DNA of 64,000 nucleotides, from positions 102,064 through 166,063 of the forward strand of contig JAJRWT010000060.1 in NCBI GenBank assembly GCA_024276675.1, written 5' to 3'. The stretch comes from Myxococcota bacterium (GTDB taxonomy: Bacteria; Myxococcota_A; UBA796; JAFGLY01). A model generated the notes under the pieces. It saw only the letters and a program-made list of their open reading frames with translations. It did no database searches and had not been told where the DNA came from. Numbering within the stretch: position 1 is the stretch's first letter; the number at the start of each line of letters is the position of its first letter. The translations under genes and the position numbers were made by a program. This document shows positions 35,428 through 45,396 of the stretch, piece after piece.

Positions 35428-36894
35428 TTGACGGAACCAACAGCCCACTATGCCGGAGATACCCCAGCCAAGAAACTTCGTTCTCTGCTCGGCAGGGGTT
35501 CGACTGGATGCCTGTCCGCCAAGGGTCCCACAGGTAAATCCGTGTCCATCTACATCATGCAAGGTGAAATCCTCGCCGCCGAATCCGAAAACGACGGGAT
35601 TGAAATCCTGAACAGACTTCGAACACGAGGAATCCTGGAGCCAGACCTGGTTGTGCGTATGGAATCCAGCTTGAAAGCCGGAGTGGCCATGGGGGAGCTT
35701 CTCTTCGGCACAATGCCTGATGATGTCGTGATGGATGCCTTCTATGAACGTTTTCGTGAGAATGTCGGCCGTTTCCTGATGGCGGAGGGACCGGTGGCAT
35801 TCCAGGAAATGGATGCCATCTTTGTGGAAAACATCCAGGTCTCACACGACACCAATGATCTTCTCGCAGAAATGGAGGCTGTTGTCGATAGTGTTGCGGA
35901 ACTGCTGGGTGGAGATATTGCCCTGGCTCCGGGTACGACCGGTGTTTCCGATGGCCTGGAGGAGCACCTGCTGGAGTTGATACGCCAGGATCCCAGCATG
36001 GAGCATCTATTGGCTGCGAGCCCGTTGGAGCCTCTCCGCACGGCAATGCTCACCAGGCAACTACTATCCACATCTGCGCTCATCTTGCAGGATCGTCGGC
36101 CCGAACCAACGACTTCCAACCCCGAGGTAGCAGAGCCACAGCCCTTGCCACACAAGGAACAGTTCCAGGCATCGATGTCCCCCAAGGAACCCTTTATGCA
36201 TCGAGAGCCTGGGTTGAAGGCCCATCGTCTTCCCCGGGGGCATCGGAAAGCCATGTCCCACACCAGCAGCCCTGCATTCCAGTCGGCAAGAGGCGATCGC
36301 GGGACGGACCTCTCTCTATTCGAAGACAATGAAGCACACCGAGCAGGTGGCGAGTTCACTCTCGAAAAGGAGCTTCTGGACTATGTAGACCTGGCACATC
36401 CCTCCACGGCTGGCCGGGAACCAGCAGGGGGAGATTCTGATGTGATCCTGGCCGATGAAGCCAGCCAACATGACCTGCAGAATGCCGCGGCAGTATCTCT
36501 TCGCTTCACCGGCCCCACCCTCACCCGAAACGATGCCCTGACCAAGATCTCGGTCACCAGCGATGTTCTGTGTGAAATCTGTTCCACGATTGACCGGGAA
36601 GGCGGTTCTGGTTCTGGACAGGCCTTGCTTGCGTTGTTGCTGGAGGGGGCTCCAAGTTCCTTTGCGCCACTCTTCCACGGAGTGGAGCCGGCAATTGATG
36701 GATCGCTGGATCCTGGTTTGATCCTGACCAATTTGTACCGAAGACCTCAATCTGAACATCGTCGTCTGTTGAATGAAGCCTTCAGGGATTTGATCAATCG
36801 AGCTCTTTCGCTTTCTCTCGAAACACTCGATGAAGAAACCGTTGATGCGATGCTGGAGCGGATTGCAGGTTTCCAGAATCGCCTGGGGCTGTAA
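35428..36894 (+). CDS. DUF4388/PATAN-like domain protein
   Basis: About 488 aa. The N-terminal 120 residues (LRSLLGRGSTGCLSAKGPTG, then KSVSIYIMQGEILAAES) resemble the PatA/DUF4388 N-terminal domain found in deltaproteobacterial signalling proteins. A Pro/His-rich low-complexity middle leads to a helical C-terminal region (about 370-485). No HK, receiver or enzyme motif is seen. A TTG start at 35428 fits a promoter about 50 nt upstream; an in-frame TTG at 35380 would be almost leaderless. A role in signalling or regulation is inferred from the family only. Confidence 0.6.
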   Translation: MTEPTAHYAGDTPAKKLRSLLGRGSTGCLSAKGPTGKSVSIYIMQGEILAAESENDGIEILNRLRTRGILEPDLVVRMESSLKAGVAMGELLFGTMPDDVVMDAFYERFRENVGRFLMAEGPVAFQEMDAIFVENIQVSHDTNDLLAEMEAVVDSVAELLGGDIALAPGTTGVSDGLEEHLLELIRQDPSMEHLLAASPLEPLRTAMLTRQLLSTSALILQDRRPEPTTSNPEVAEPQPLPHKEQFQASMSPKEPFMHREPGLKAHRLPRGHRKAMSHTSSPAFQSARGDRGTDLSLFEDNEAHRAGGEFTLEKELLDYVDLAHPSTAGREPAGGDSDVILADEASQHDLQNAAAVSLRFTGPTLTRNDALTKISVTSDVLCEICSTIDREGGSGSGQALLALLLEGAPSSFAPLFHGVEPAIDGSLDPGLILTNLYRRPQSEHRRLLNEAFRDLINRALSLSLETLDEETVDAMLERIAGFQNRLGL

Positions 36895-36938
36895 CTCTTG
36901 ACTGGTTCCTCTCCTGCTCCTTCTCCTCGGCGGGTCTG

Positions 36939-37895
36939 TTGTTGTCGATACCACTTTTGTTGTTGGTAGCGCTGTCAGGGCTCCGTGGGTCGGATGCCTC
37001 CATCGACTCCGGAGTTCCCACCGACACCGGGCGGCCATTTCCGGGCACCGTGTCGGCGAGTGGGGGATTTTCCATGGGAGTCGTGCCTCAGATCATTGCG
37101 GAGCTTGCCAGGAAGGTACGGAACCAGCCCCTGTCCGAGCGCATTTCCGCCATTAGCGCCCAATTCCTTGGTCTGCCCTACCGTGTGGGGCCAGCAGGCG
37201 AGGGTCGCGGACAGGATCCGGATCCACCGGCTCGATACGAAACCTTCGATTGTGTGACCCTGGTGGAAGAAGTCATGGCGCTTTCAATGGCCCCTGATCC
37301 TGTATGGTCCAGCTTGTTTCGCAACTCTCTACGCTACATGGATGCACGTCCCAGTTACGAGAGTCGTCGGCATTTCTTCGCCATGGAGTGGATAGATGGC
37401 TGTATCGATGACGGCTTGTTTCGCGATATTACCGCAACGCTTGGCAATTCCACCATTCTGAACAAGCAGATCACCATGGATGCATGGAGGGTCTGGCGGA
37501 AGCGTTCTCTGTTCAATCTTCCTGATTCACGATTGCCAACTGGCTTGTTGTCCATTCCCCTGCTGGATCTTGCCCAGGCCAGAAGGGTGGTTGGAAAGAT
37601 TCCTGCTGGCTGTGTAGTGTCCACCGTGAGAGTTTCTCTGGCCCACGTACCAATCGTGGTTTCCCACGTGGGCCTGTCGGTTGAAGACGGAAAACTGCGC
37701 CATGCAACAAAGATGGGGGCTGGGTTGGTTCGAGACGATGACCTGAGCTGGTACATCGAGCATTTGACCACCTATACCAACTGGCCGGTAGCGGGTATCA
37801 ACGTACTTCAACCGCTGGAACAGGGCCCTCGCCGCTCGGCTTTCGGCGGATCTCAGGATGCGCCGGAACCGCTCTGCACCGATTCCCTGGAATAG
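36939..37895 (+). CDS. DUF1460 family NlpC/P60-like amidase
   Basis: 318 aa with a signal-peptide-like hydrophobic start (MLSIPLLLLVALSG, TTG start). The core matches the DUF1460 (N-acetylmuramoyl-L-alanine amidase-like) family: the nucleophile region YETFDCVTLVEEVMAL (Cys105), then SHVGLSVEDGKLRHAT with the catalytic His, and WYIEHL near the end. These proteins are papain-like fold amidases that act on peptidoglycan stem peptides. It would be exported and act in the periplasm. It follows the DUF4388-like gene by 44 nt and is followed by the second repeat family. Confidence 0.75.
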   Translation: MLSIPLLLLVALSGLRGSDASIDSGVPTDTGRPFPGTVSASGGFSMGVVPQIIAELARKVRNQPLSERISAISAQFLGLPYRVGPAGEGRGQDPDPPARYETFDCVTLVEEVMALSMAPDPVWSSLFRNSLRYMDARPSYESRRHFFAMEWIDGCIDDGLFRDITATLGNSTILNKQITMDAWRVWRKRSLFNLPDSRLPTGLLSIPLLDLAQARRVVGKIPAGCVVSTVRVSLAHVPIVVSHVGLSVEDGKLRHATKMGAGLVRDDDLSWYIEHLTTYTNWPVAGINVLQPLEQGPRRSAFGGSQDAPEPLCTDSLE

Positions 37896-37913
37896 CTCGT
37901 TTCCATGATAGCA

Positions 37914-38045
37914 GGAGTGAATCCCTTTCGAGCCACGGAGCGCCCAGCAACCCGACGGAACAGCATTGCTGTTTCAAGTGGTTGCGCGGAGGCGCCCGGT
38001 GAAGGAATGGGCCACTCCAGTGATGGGAATCTTTTCTGGAGGGGC
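37914..38045. repeat. Diverged intergenic repeat, family 2, copy 1
   Basis: A 132-bp stretch after the DUF1460 stop that aligns over its whole length, with short gaps, to 49026-49161, about two-thirds identical by eye. Shared blocks include CTTTCGAGCCA, GCAACCCG, GCTGTT, GGAATGGGCC/GGGATGGGCC, GATGGGAA and TTTCTGGA. It holds a perfect-looking small hairpin (AACAGC ATT GCTGTT). No ORF is supported. Origin unknown. Confidence 0.6.
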
Positions 38046-38054
38046 ACTCGCAAA

Positions 38055-39200
38055 TCAATCGGTTCCAACCAGGCGAAGTGCCGTATCCACCTGCAAATCC
38101 GGAGGCAGTGCTGGCGGAGGCAGGAGGTTTCGTTTGGAATAGGGGAGCACTTCTACATCGGGAATCAAACCAAGCCCCTGCCAGTTCGTTCCATCAGGAA
38201 AAAGCAACTTCGCTCCAGCGATCTTCAACATATGGTTCTCGCCAACGTTGATATATACCGGCAAACTGGCGTAACCAGCCGTTCTTGTACCAACCAGGAC
38301 AACGTCGGGATCCAGCATGGCCAAGGCCCCGACCAGCATTTCAGCCAGTCCACGGGTGCCCGAGTTCACGAGAAACACAAGAGCATTGGTCCTGGGGGGC
38401 GATTTGGGAGCACGCAGTTGTTGGCGAGAACCTCCGGGAGTTTCCAGATATCCCACCACGACATGGCCACCCGAGAGCAGGCCCGCGGTAGCAACCGCTT
38501 CATTGAGGAGCCCTTCGTTGGTATCTCGTAGGTCCACGACCAGGGCATCTCCTGGCTCTATGGTTGCCAGGCAGTTCTCCAGGTCCTCGGCCACGCCCTG
38601 ACCAAAGTGGTGAATCCGCAGCAATTCGTACCCATCACCATAGGTGATGGAGAAGGCTGGTGCGACGTAGAAACTCTTTTCCAACTCCATTCGGCGTGTG
38701 GAACCATCGGAACCCAGGACATCGAGCACAAGGGTTTTCCTGTGCCTGTCGTTCAGCAAATGCAGGATGGCATCAGTCGACCTTCCTTGCAGGTTCTGGG
38801 TATCCACGGCAACAACGACATCACCAGCTTTCAACCCGGCGGCAGCGGCAGGGGTTCCATCGAATATCTCCATCAACCGTATGCCATATTCTGGTACAAT
38901 CAGCATCCCGACCCCCACACCGTAACGTTCGCCCCTAGCGTGGGCCCGCTGTTGAAGCACGTCATCTCTGGAGAGAAGGTGCATGTCGCTGTTGCCCTCC
39001 TGCCCCATCAACCACTGCAATATGCCGTTCAATGCGGCGTTTCGGAGCAGAGCCTCATCGGGCTGATCTCGGTGGAGACTGGCAATCTCGTGAATGAGGT
39101 CGTCTATAGAGACATCATCGACCTGTGCTGCTGCCTTCCCCCAGGGAACCCACAAGTATAACAGCGCCAACGACAACTTCCAGCGCAGCAGGGGCTTCAT
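38055..39200 (-). CDS. Catalytically dead S41 (CtpA-like) protease homologue with PDZ domain
   Basis: 381 aa from ATG 39200, which gives a signal peptide (LRWKLSLALLYLWVPWG then KAAAQ). It has a helical N-terminus, a PDZ domain (GVGVGMLIVPEYGIRLMEIF ... GLKAGDVVVAVD) and the S41 core (YELLRIHHFGQG, ALVVDLRDTNEGLLNEAV). The two catalytic residues are missing: where CtpA has the Ser of SASA(S/A)E this protein has Gly (LVNSGTRGLAE), and where CtpA has GK it has GY (TRTAGYASLP). It should bind but not cut. It lies 189 nt behind the anti-sigma gene, on the same strand. Confidence 0.8.
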   Translation of the reverse strand: MKPLLRWKLSLALLYLWVPWGKAAAQVDDVSIDDLIHEIASLHRDQPDEALLRNAALNGILQWLMGQEGNSDMHLLSRDDVLQQRAHARGERYGVGVGMLIVPEYGIRLMEIFDGTPAAAAGLKAGDVVVAVDTQNLQGRSTDAILHLLNDRHRKTLVLDVLGSDGSTRRMELEKSFYVAPAFSITYGDGYELLRIHHFGQGVAEDLENCLATIEPGDALVVDLRDTNEGLLNEAVATAGLLSGGHVVVGYLETPGGSRQQLRAPKSPPRTNALVFLVNSGTRGLAEMLVGALAMLDPDVVLVGTRTAGYASLPVYINVGENHMLKIAGAKLLFPDGTNWQGLGLIPDVEVLPYSKRNLLPPPALPPDLQVDTALRLVGTD

Positions 39201-39389
39201 TGCCCAGCGTAAATACGCATAGATAGCACAGAATAGCAATCCAGACCTGGTATTCGACAAGGAGGAGCTACCCGGCACCACCGATGAGCCCCTGCAGAAA
39301 ACAGTCAAGGAACATGGCCAATTACCCGAGGGAACGCCCACAGCCTTGTTGAGATGGCCGAAAACCAATTTGCGACCCGATCAGATAGT

Positions 39390-39869
39390 TCAATACAGTT
39401 GATGAACAGGTCGGTAGCTGACTGGTGCCAGGGCCTGCTGGGAATGCTGCGGATTCTGGGCAGCGTCGTCTGCTTGCTCTGCCATCAAGTCGTCGCCACC
39501 GCTGGGAGGTTGGGGAACTCTGGAAACCCTCAGGCCCCAGCCCACGACCAACAGAAGAACAAGGAGGTACAGCAGTGCGGTACCCCGATTCAGCCGAACT
39601 TCGTCTTGCAGCCAGGCACGAACATGTGCCCTGGTGGGTATCGGTCGCTGAGCCTCTTCGTCAAGAGCCTTGTCCAGGCGAGCCCAGAGTTCCTCTGGGA
39701 TGGTGGGAGCAGACATGGAACCGGGAATGGGTAGTCCCGAAAGGTTATCGACGAACTTTCTACAATCGGGACACCTTGCCAGGTGTTCTTCTGCTTCGGT
39801 GAGCCTGCCTGCAGGTAGATCACCATCCAGCAGTGGTGCGACCATGTCTCGAAGTTCGCGACAGTCCAT
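39390..39869 (-). CDS. Anti-sigma factor with N-terminal zinc-finger (zf-HC2) domain
   Basis: 159 aa. The N-terminus has Cys3 and the H-x3-C-x2-C motif (EEHLARCPDC), the zinc anti-sigma domain that binds ECF sigma factors. A single TM helix (LLYLLVLLLVVGWGLRV) separates it from a short periplasmic tail. The order sigma then anti-sigma with 3 nt between them is typical. Release of sigma would need proteolysis or a signal across the membrane. Confidence 0.88.
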   Translation of the reverse strand: MDCRELRDMVAPLLDGDLPAGRLTEAEEHLARCPDCRKFVDNLSGLPIPGSMSAPTIPEELWARLDKALDEEAQRPIPTRAHVRAWLQDEVRLNRGTALLYLLVLLLVVGWGLRVSRVPQPPSGGDDLMAEQADDAAQNPQHSQQALAPVSYRPVHQLY

Positions 39870-39872
39870 CGG

Positions 39873-40487
39873 TCATGCCAGTTGCGGTTGCAGGATGTCA
39901 ACCACCAACGGATGATCCGTGCCAAGCATGTTACCCAGTCTGGCCCTTGCCCGGGAGAGGCGGGACATCACGGTTCCCAGCTTGATCTGTAGAACATCTG
40001 CGATTTCGGCGTAGGTGAGGTCGTCGTAGTAACGTAGCAACAGGATCTCGCGATGTTCCCTGGAGAGGTGGTCCAGAGCTGACATGACCTCTCCACGCCT
40101 TTCAAATGCCTGGACCGAGTCCACCTGGGTAGGGCTGGCTGTGTCTTCGTTGGGCATGGACTCCAGGATACCGCTACGACGACGACGATCTCTGACAATG
40201 TTGTAGCAGAGATTGCTGGTGACGCGGAACAACCAAGCCTTGATGTGAAAATCCGGGTTGAAGAACCTGGGCTCTCTCATAGCCTTGATAAGAACCTCTT
40301 GAACCGCATCATAGGCTTCCTGTGGGTCTTTCACGATAAAAAAGGCATGTTGGTAGAGGCGATCCCTGAATTGCTCTACCACCACTTCCATGGCTCCCCG
40401 TCGATCACGAATCGCCAAGTCTTTGAGCATGGTGTCGTCGAGCCGAGGCATGAGCCGATGTGCAATCTGTTCGCCAGTCCTGGACAT
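39873..40487 (-). CDS. ECF-type RNA polymerase sigma factor
   Basis: 204 aa with sigma2 (RDRLYQHAFFIVKDPQEAYD then AVQEVLIKAM and WLFRVTSNLCYNIVRDRRRR) and sigma4 (LSREHREILLLRYYDDLTYA then EIADVLQIKLGTVMSRLSRA). Its own anti-sigma gene starts 3 nt after its stop. It probably answers an envelope signal, since the operon continues with an exported S41-like protein. I could not recognise a self-regulated GGAAC-type promoter upstream. Confidence 0.93.
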   Translation of the reverse strand: MSRTGEQIAHRLMPRLDDTMLKDLAIRDRRGAMEVVVEQFRDRLYQHAFFIVKDPQEAYDAVQEVLIKAMREPRFFNPDFHIKAWLFRVTSNLCYNIVRDRRRRSGILESMPNEDTASPTQVDSVQAFERRGEVMSALDHLSREHREILLLRYYDDLTYAEIADVLQIKLGTVMSRLSRARARLGNMLGTDHPLVVDILQPQLA

Positions 40488-40884
40488 TTGGAACGGTCCT
40501 CGTTGCTGTGCTGCCTATATTCTTAGCCCCGCTGACTTCAAGAGTCTACGGGAGAATCAACAACCTGTCTCGGTAACACACAGGACTCTTCCACTCTTCC
40601 TTTCCTTCATGGAACTCCACCCTGGGGATTTGCACAAACCGCAATCCCGTCGTTGCCCCACACTCCAAGTATTCATCCAGAACCGGCCCCGTCCTTCCCC
40701 AAACACGATCCTAGCTATAAAATATCGTAGAATGCCTGGTTTTTTTTGATGGCGGGAATTGGCTGTCCTGGCCGAACTCCGTGGATTCACTTGACTACAT
40801 GGAATAATTCACGAATTGTAGAGGTATAGTAGAATGTGAGGTTGTCCAGTCGAGTCGACAACGCAGTGGAAGCAGGAGTATGTC
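40488..40884. other. Divergent intergenic region before khpA
   Basis: Separates the ECF sigma gene (minus) from khpA (plus). It contains a T8 run at 40741-40748 without a clear preceding stem and a TTGACT at 40791-40796 with no good -10 partner. I see no gene. Confidence 0.4.
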
Positions 40885-41181
40885 GTGGATACCAGGAAAA
40901 ACAATCACGGAGCGGAAGCAACTCGCCAGGACAAATCCGTGGACATCCGAGAACTTGTCGAGATCATCGTCAAGGCCCTGGTGGACTATCCGGACCAAGT
41001 GCGATGCCACGAAGTCGAGGGAACCTACTCTTGTGTTCTAGAACTCGAGGTCGCCAAGGAAGACATCGGCAAGGTCATCGGCAAACAGGGCGCCCACGCT
41101 GACGCCATTCGCAGGATCATCCATGCGGTGGGAGGCAAGAAGAAAAGACGATATGTTCTTGAAATCCTGGAAGACAAGTAG
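40885..41181 (+). CDS. khpA: KH-domain RNA-binding protein KhpA
   Basis: 98 aa, single KH domain: IRELVEIIVKALVDYPDQVR, then the GKVIGKQG loop that grips single-stranded RNA, and AIRRIIHAVGGKKKRRYVLE. This is the KhpA/YlqC type, a small RNA chaperone often encoded near rpsP or ffh; here it is next to a small conserved-looking ORF and rpoZ. GTG 40885 is the start, with AGGAG 6 nt upstream; the ATG at 40880 is out of frame. Confidence 0.92.
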   Translation: MDTRKNNHGAEATRQDKSVDIRELVEIIVKALVDYPDQVRCHEVEGTYSCVLELEVAKEDIGKVIGKQGAHADAIRRIIHAVGGKKKRRYVLEILEDK

Positions 41182-41238
41182 TGAAGGGCTGCCCCGGTCA
41201 CGAGAGCGGAAATGAATTACTTCCGGCGAGCCGGTACC

Positions 41239-41324
41239 CAGGAGCCGTCGGGAAAAAGGCTGCCGGCTCATACCGTGGCGACTGGCACTCGGTAGTTGGC
41301 ATGAGCTTTCACGACGGCTCCTAG
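41239..41324. repeat. CTAG inverted-repeat element, copy C (86 bp, shortened)
   Basis: AGGAGCCGTCGGGAAA at the left and a near inverse TTTCACGACGGCTCCTAG at the right, with a deleted or different 50-bp core. Its terminal CTAG supplies the stop codon (TAG, minus strand) of the small gene at 41321-41521. Confidence 0.75.
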
Positions 41325-41521
41325 CTTTTGGTGCGTTTGATTGCCCCGGAGGGAGCAACCGCCAACATTTGAGTGCTCGTCTCCATGGCTTCCGACGCAG
41401 AGTCTTCAAGGCTGGCAAGAAACTGCTCCCATTCTTCCTTGCTGAGCCGCCCCTCACGGATGTTCCGTTCCACAATTCTGACGTCGAAGACGGACTCGTC
41501 CCGCGCATCTTTCATGACCAT
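41321..41521 (-). CDS. Small conserved-looking acidic protein
   Basis: 67 aa from ATG 41521 (GGAGAAAACC just upstream), with VFDVRIVERNIREGRLSKEE then WEQFLASLEDSASEAME, a short helical arrangement that looks like a small protein I have seen in Myxococcota-type genomes, of unknown function. The longer reading to 41590 lacks a ribosome site. The TAG stop lies inside the CTAG terminus of repeat copy C, so the native C-terminus may have been changed by the insertion. Confidence 0.6.
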   Translation of the reverse strand: MVMKDARDESVFDVRIVERNIREGRLSKEEWEQFLASLEDSASEAMETSTQMLAVAPSGAIKRTKS

Positions 41522-41643
41522 GGTTTTCTCCAGCTTCGTTGTAGGCTCTCTGGTGGCCCGGCGCTTCCATGGCTCCTGTCCGAAACCCACACCAAGCAGA
41601 AGCCTTCCAGGAAATCGCCTTCTGTCTGAATGATAAGGATCTG

Positions 41644-41943
41644 CTATGTGTCCTGGGCATCCGCCTCGGGCGGAAGATCCTCTTCTACCGATGGCGGCAA
41701 CGCCATGCTGGCGGGACCGGCAGTGGGCATGGCCTCGTTTTCATTGAAATCTGAAAGGTCCGGTAGGACCTTCCCCGCCGCGATTTCGCGCAAGGCTGTC
41801 ACCACTTCTTTGTTTTCGCGTGGATCATCGATCAAAGGTTTTTCACCTTTGATGAGCTGTTTTGTTCTTTCAGCGGTCAAGAGTACGAGCGAGAAGCGGT
41901 TGGGCACATTGCACAGGCAGTCTTCAACCGTAATCCGAGCCAT
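41644..41943 (-). CDS. rpoZ: RNA polymerase omega subunit
   Basis: 99 aa from ATG 41943, with GGAGG just upstream. The omega core is clear: [33 protein letters not shown], and [19 protein letters not shown] Pro/Glu/Asp-rich tail of about 35 residues follows. Omega stabilises the beta' subunit and helps in ppGpp response. The longer frame to 42084 runs through repeat copy B and is not the start. Copy B begins only 19 nt upstream of the start codon, so it lies in the promoter or leader. Confidence 0.92.
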   Translation of the reverse strand: MARITVEDCLCNVPNRFSLVLLTAERTKQLIKGEKPLIDDPRENKEVVTALREIAAGKVLPDLSDFNENEAMPTAGPASMALPPSVEEDLPPEADAQDT

Positions 41944-41961
41944 GGAAACCTCCGTTGCACT

Positions 41962-42177
41962 CTGGGAGCCGACGGGAAAGAGGCTGCCCGAAACAGCCGG
42001 CTCGGGCCCTGGCGAGGGGTGCCAGGCGCGTCGCGATGGTAACGGATGACGGACCTTACTCGATATCGGGCGTTGAAGGCGCATTGGAATACGTCGAAGC
42101 GCACGATATCCAGCAAGGCCCGGCGCAGTAGCGACTGGCGCTCTTCAGCGGGCCCGAGCTTTCCCGACGGCTCCTAG
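41962..42177. repeat. CTAG inverted-repeat element, copy B (216 bp)
   Basis: Same order and orientation as copy A: CTGGGAGCCGACGGGAAAG left end (two changes from copy A), a left arm with a good hairpin (CCTGGC GAGGGGT GCCAGG), and a right arm ending in TTTCCCGACGGCTCCTAG. Sits directly upstream of rpoZ. No coding capacity. Confidence 0.85.
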
Positions 42178-42520
42178 GTGACCTGTGTACTGTGAGCAAG
42201 CCCTGAAGTCAAGTACCTGTTCCAATGTGTATCTACACACGAGTTTTCATTCTGTCGCTTGACGAACCAAATGCCGTGTCTAGTCTTGCAGCCTTCCCGG
42301 AGTATTTCGTCGCATACCCGGCCTACTGTGGGGCTGTGTGCGAGTGGTGGCTCCGGAAGCCACCAGGTATCCCCGTTCCCATGGAGCCATCGGGAAATCC
42401 CTCGCCCCCCGAGATTCCTGGTGAGAAAACAAGCCCTGAACTCCGAACCCTTTCCTCACCTGGCTCGTTTCGCGAGCAAAAAACCTATGACACTGGCACA
42501 ATAACCGGAGGTTGAGAGCA
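42178..42520. other. Intergenic region before groES
   Basis: No gene seen. It includes GGAGCCATCGGGAAA (42379-42393), similar to the end of the CTAG element, but no second end. I found no CIRCE inverted repeat (TTAGCACTC-N9-GAGTGCTAA) and no clear heat-shock promoter for groES. Confidence 0.4.
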
Positions 42521-42808
42521 ATGAAGGTCCGCCCATTGAATGATCGTGTACTCGTAAAGCGCATCGAGGAAACCGCACGTACACCAGGTGGTCTCTATCT
42601 ACCCGATACCGCGAAAGAAAAACCCATCGAAGGCGAAGTTCTGGCCGTAGGTGATGGTCGTATCGGTGATGACGGAAAGACCACGCCACTTCAGGTCAAG
42701 CAAGGTGATCGAGTGGTCTTTGGAAAGTACGCTGGCACCGAGATCAAGATCGCTGGTGAAGAGCGACTGATTCTCCGTGAAGACGACATCCTTGGAATCA
42801 TCGACTGA
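42521..42808 (+). CDS. groES: Co-chaperonin GroES
   Basis: 95 aa from ATG 42521 (GGAGG 9 nt upstream). It has the N-terminal [17 protein letters not shown], the mobile loop [20 protein letters not shown] and the roof loop, ending EDDILGIID. It caps GroEL for folding cycles. It is followed by groEL 119 nt later, the standard bicistronic order. Confidence 0.97.
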   Translation: MKVRPLNDRVLVKRIEETARTPGGLYLPDTAKEKPIEGEVLAVGDGRIGDDGKTTPLQVKQGDRVVFGKYAGTEIKIAGEERLILREDDILGIID

Positions 42809-42879
42809 ATCCAACCGAACCGTCTTTCATCAAGCGCACTTTCCTCCTGGATGCGTCCGGTTTTCCGGTCCTCCATTGA

Positions 42880-44576
<1,697 letters not shown>

Positions 44577-44621
44577 ATTCTTTCAGCCAGCATGATCCAT
44601 ACTCGCCCACTGCTCCTTCTG

Positions 44622-44652
44622 AAGAGCCGGTCTCCTTGACCGGCTCTTTTTT
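44622..44652 (+). terminator. Rho-independent terminator of groES-groEL
   Basis: AAGAGCCGGTC, loop TCCTT, GACCGGCTCTT followed by a run of T residues. About 100 nt after groEL. Confidence 0.9.
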
Positions 44653-44696
44653 CGTACATGGAAAAACCGCCATCGACACGCCAACAGGCGACATGT

Positions 44697-45353
44697 TCAA
44701 TGAAAGTCCTCCAACAGGGATTCATCACCGTACACAGTGATCAGGCGCCTGATGACATCTCCCAACTCTTCATCTGTAAAGAAGGTTCTCCAGCGGGGAT
44801 CGTCCACGACGGTGCGGAACGAAAACCCCTCTCGAAGAGCATCCTTGAGATGAGTATTGAAAGCATCGGCATCGCCTGAGATACCCGCGATCTCAGCCAA
44901 CCTGAAGTGCCCGACCCAGTGGTCGGGTCTGAGACGAGTTGCCTGTTCGAAGGCGTTTCTGGCGGCTTTGAAATCGCCGTCCAACAAGTACAGCTCTCCG
45001 AGATCATACCATGCAGCCGCGTGCAGAGGATCAAGTTTCAGCACGCGCCTGTACTGCTTCCTGGCTTCCGCGGGTTTCCCCATGGCATTCAGAGCAAAGG
45101 CCACCTCGTAGGTCACATCGGCGGACTTCGCAATATGGCTCTGAAACGAGGCACCCCAGGCAACGGCGTCCTCGTGAAGCCCCTGCATATTCATGGTTTC
45201 GAGAGTTGCAGCAGCACGCTGTGACACCTCGGCCAGGTAATCTGGAGGTGGCATGTCGGCACCACATACTCCGGACAACGCGATAAAGGTCAACAACATG
45301 CCCAGACGCCTACATTCAAGACGGATAGAGTATTCGATCACACGCGGTTTCAT
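44697..45353 (-). CDS. TPR-repeat lipoprotein-like protein
   Basis: 218 aa with a lipoprotein-like signal (LTFIALSGVC) if translation starts at the internal ATG 45299. About three TPR motifs occur in residues 80-185 (DVTYEVAFALNAMGKPAEAR, AAAWYDLGELYLLDGDFKAA, then HWVGHFRLAEIAGISGDADA). TPR lipoproteins scaffold envelope complexes. It is divergent, 43 bp apart, from the metallophosphatase-cytochrome gene. Confidence 0.7.
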   Translation of the reverse strand: MKPRVIEYSIRLECRRLGMLLTFIALSGVCGADMPPPDYLAEVSQRAAATLETMNMQGLHEDAVAWGASFQSHIAKSADVTYEVAFALNAMGKPAEARKQYRRVLKLDPLHAAAWYDLGELYLLDGDFKAARNAFEQATRLRPDHWVGHFRLAEIAGISGDADAFNTHLKDALREGFSFRTVVDDPRWRTFFTDEELGDVIRRLITVYGDESLLEDFH

Positions 45354-45396
45354 ATACCACGCCCCTGCTCATCCCTGAGGCAGCTTTTAGAATCAA

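Noticed and set aside
42178..42520. CIRCE operator for groES
   Set aside because: No TTAGCACTC-N9-GAGTGCTAA or near match in the region.
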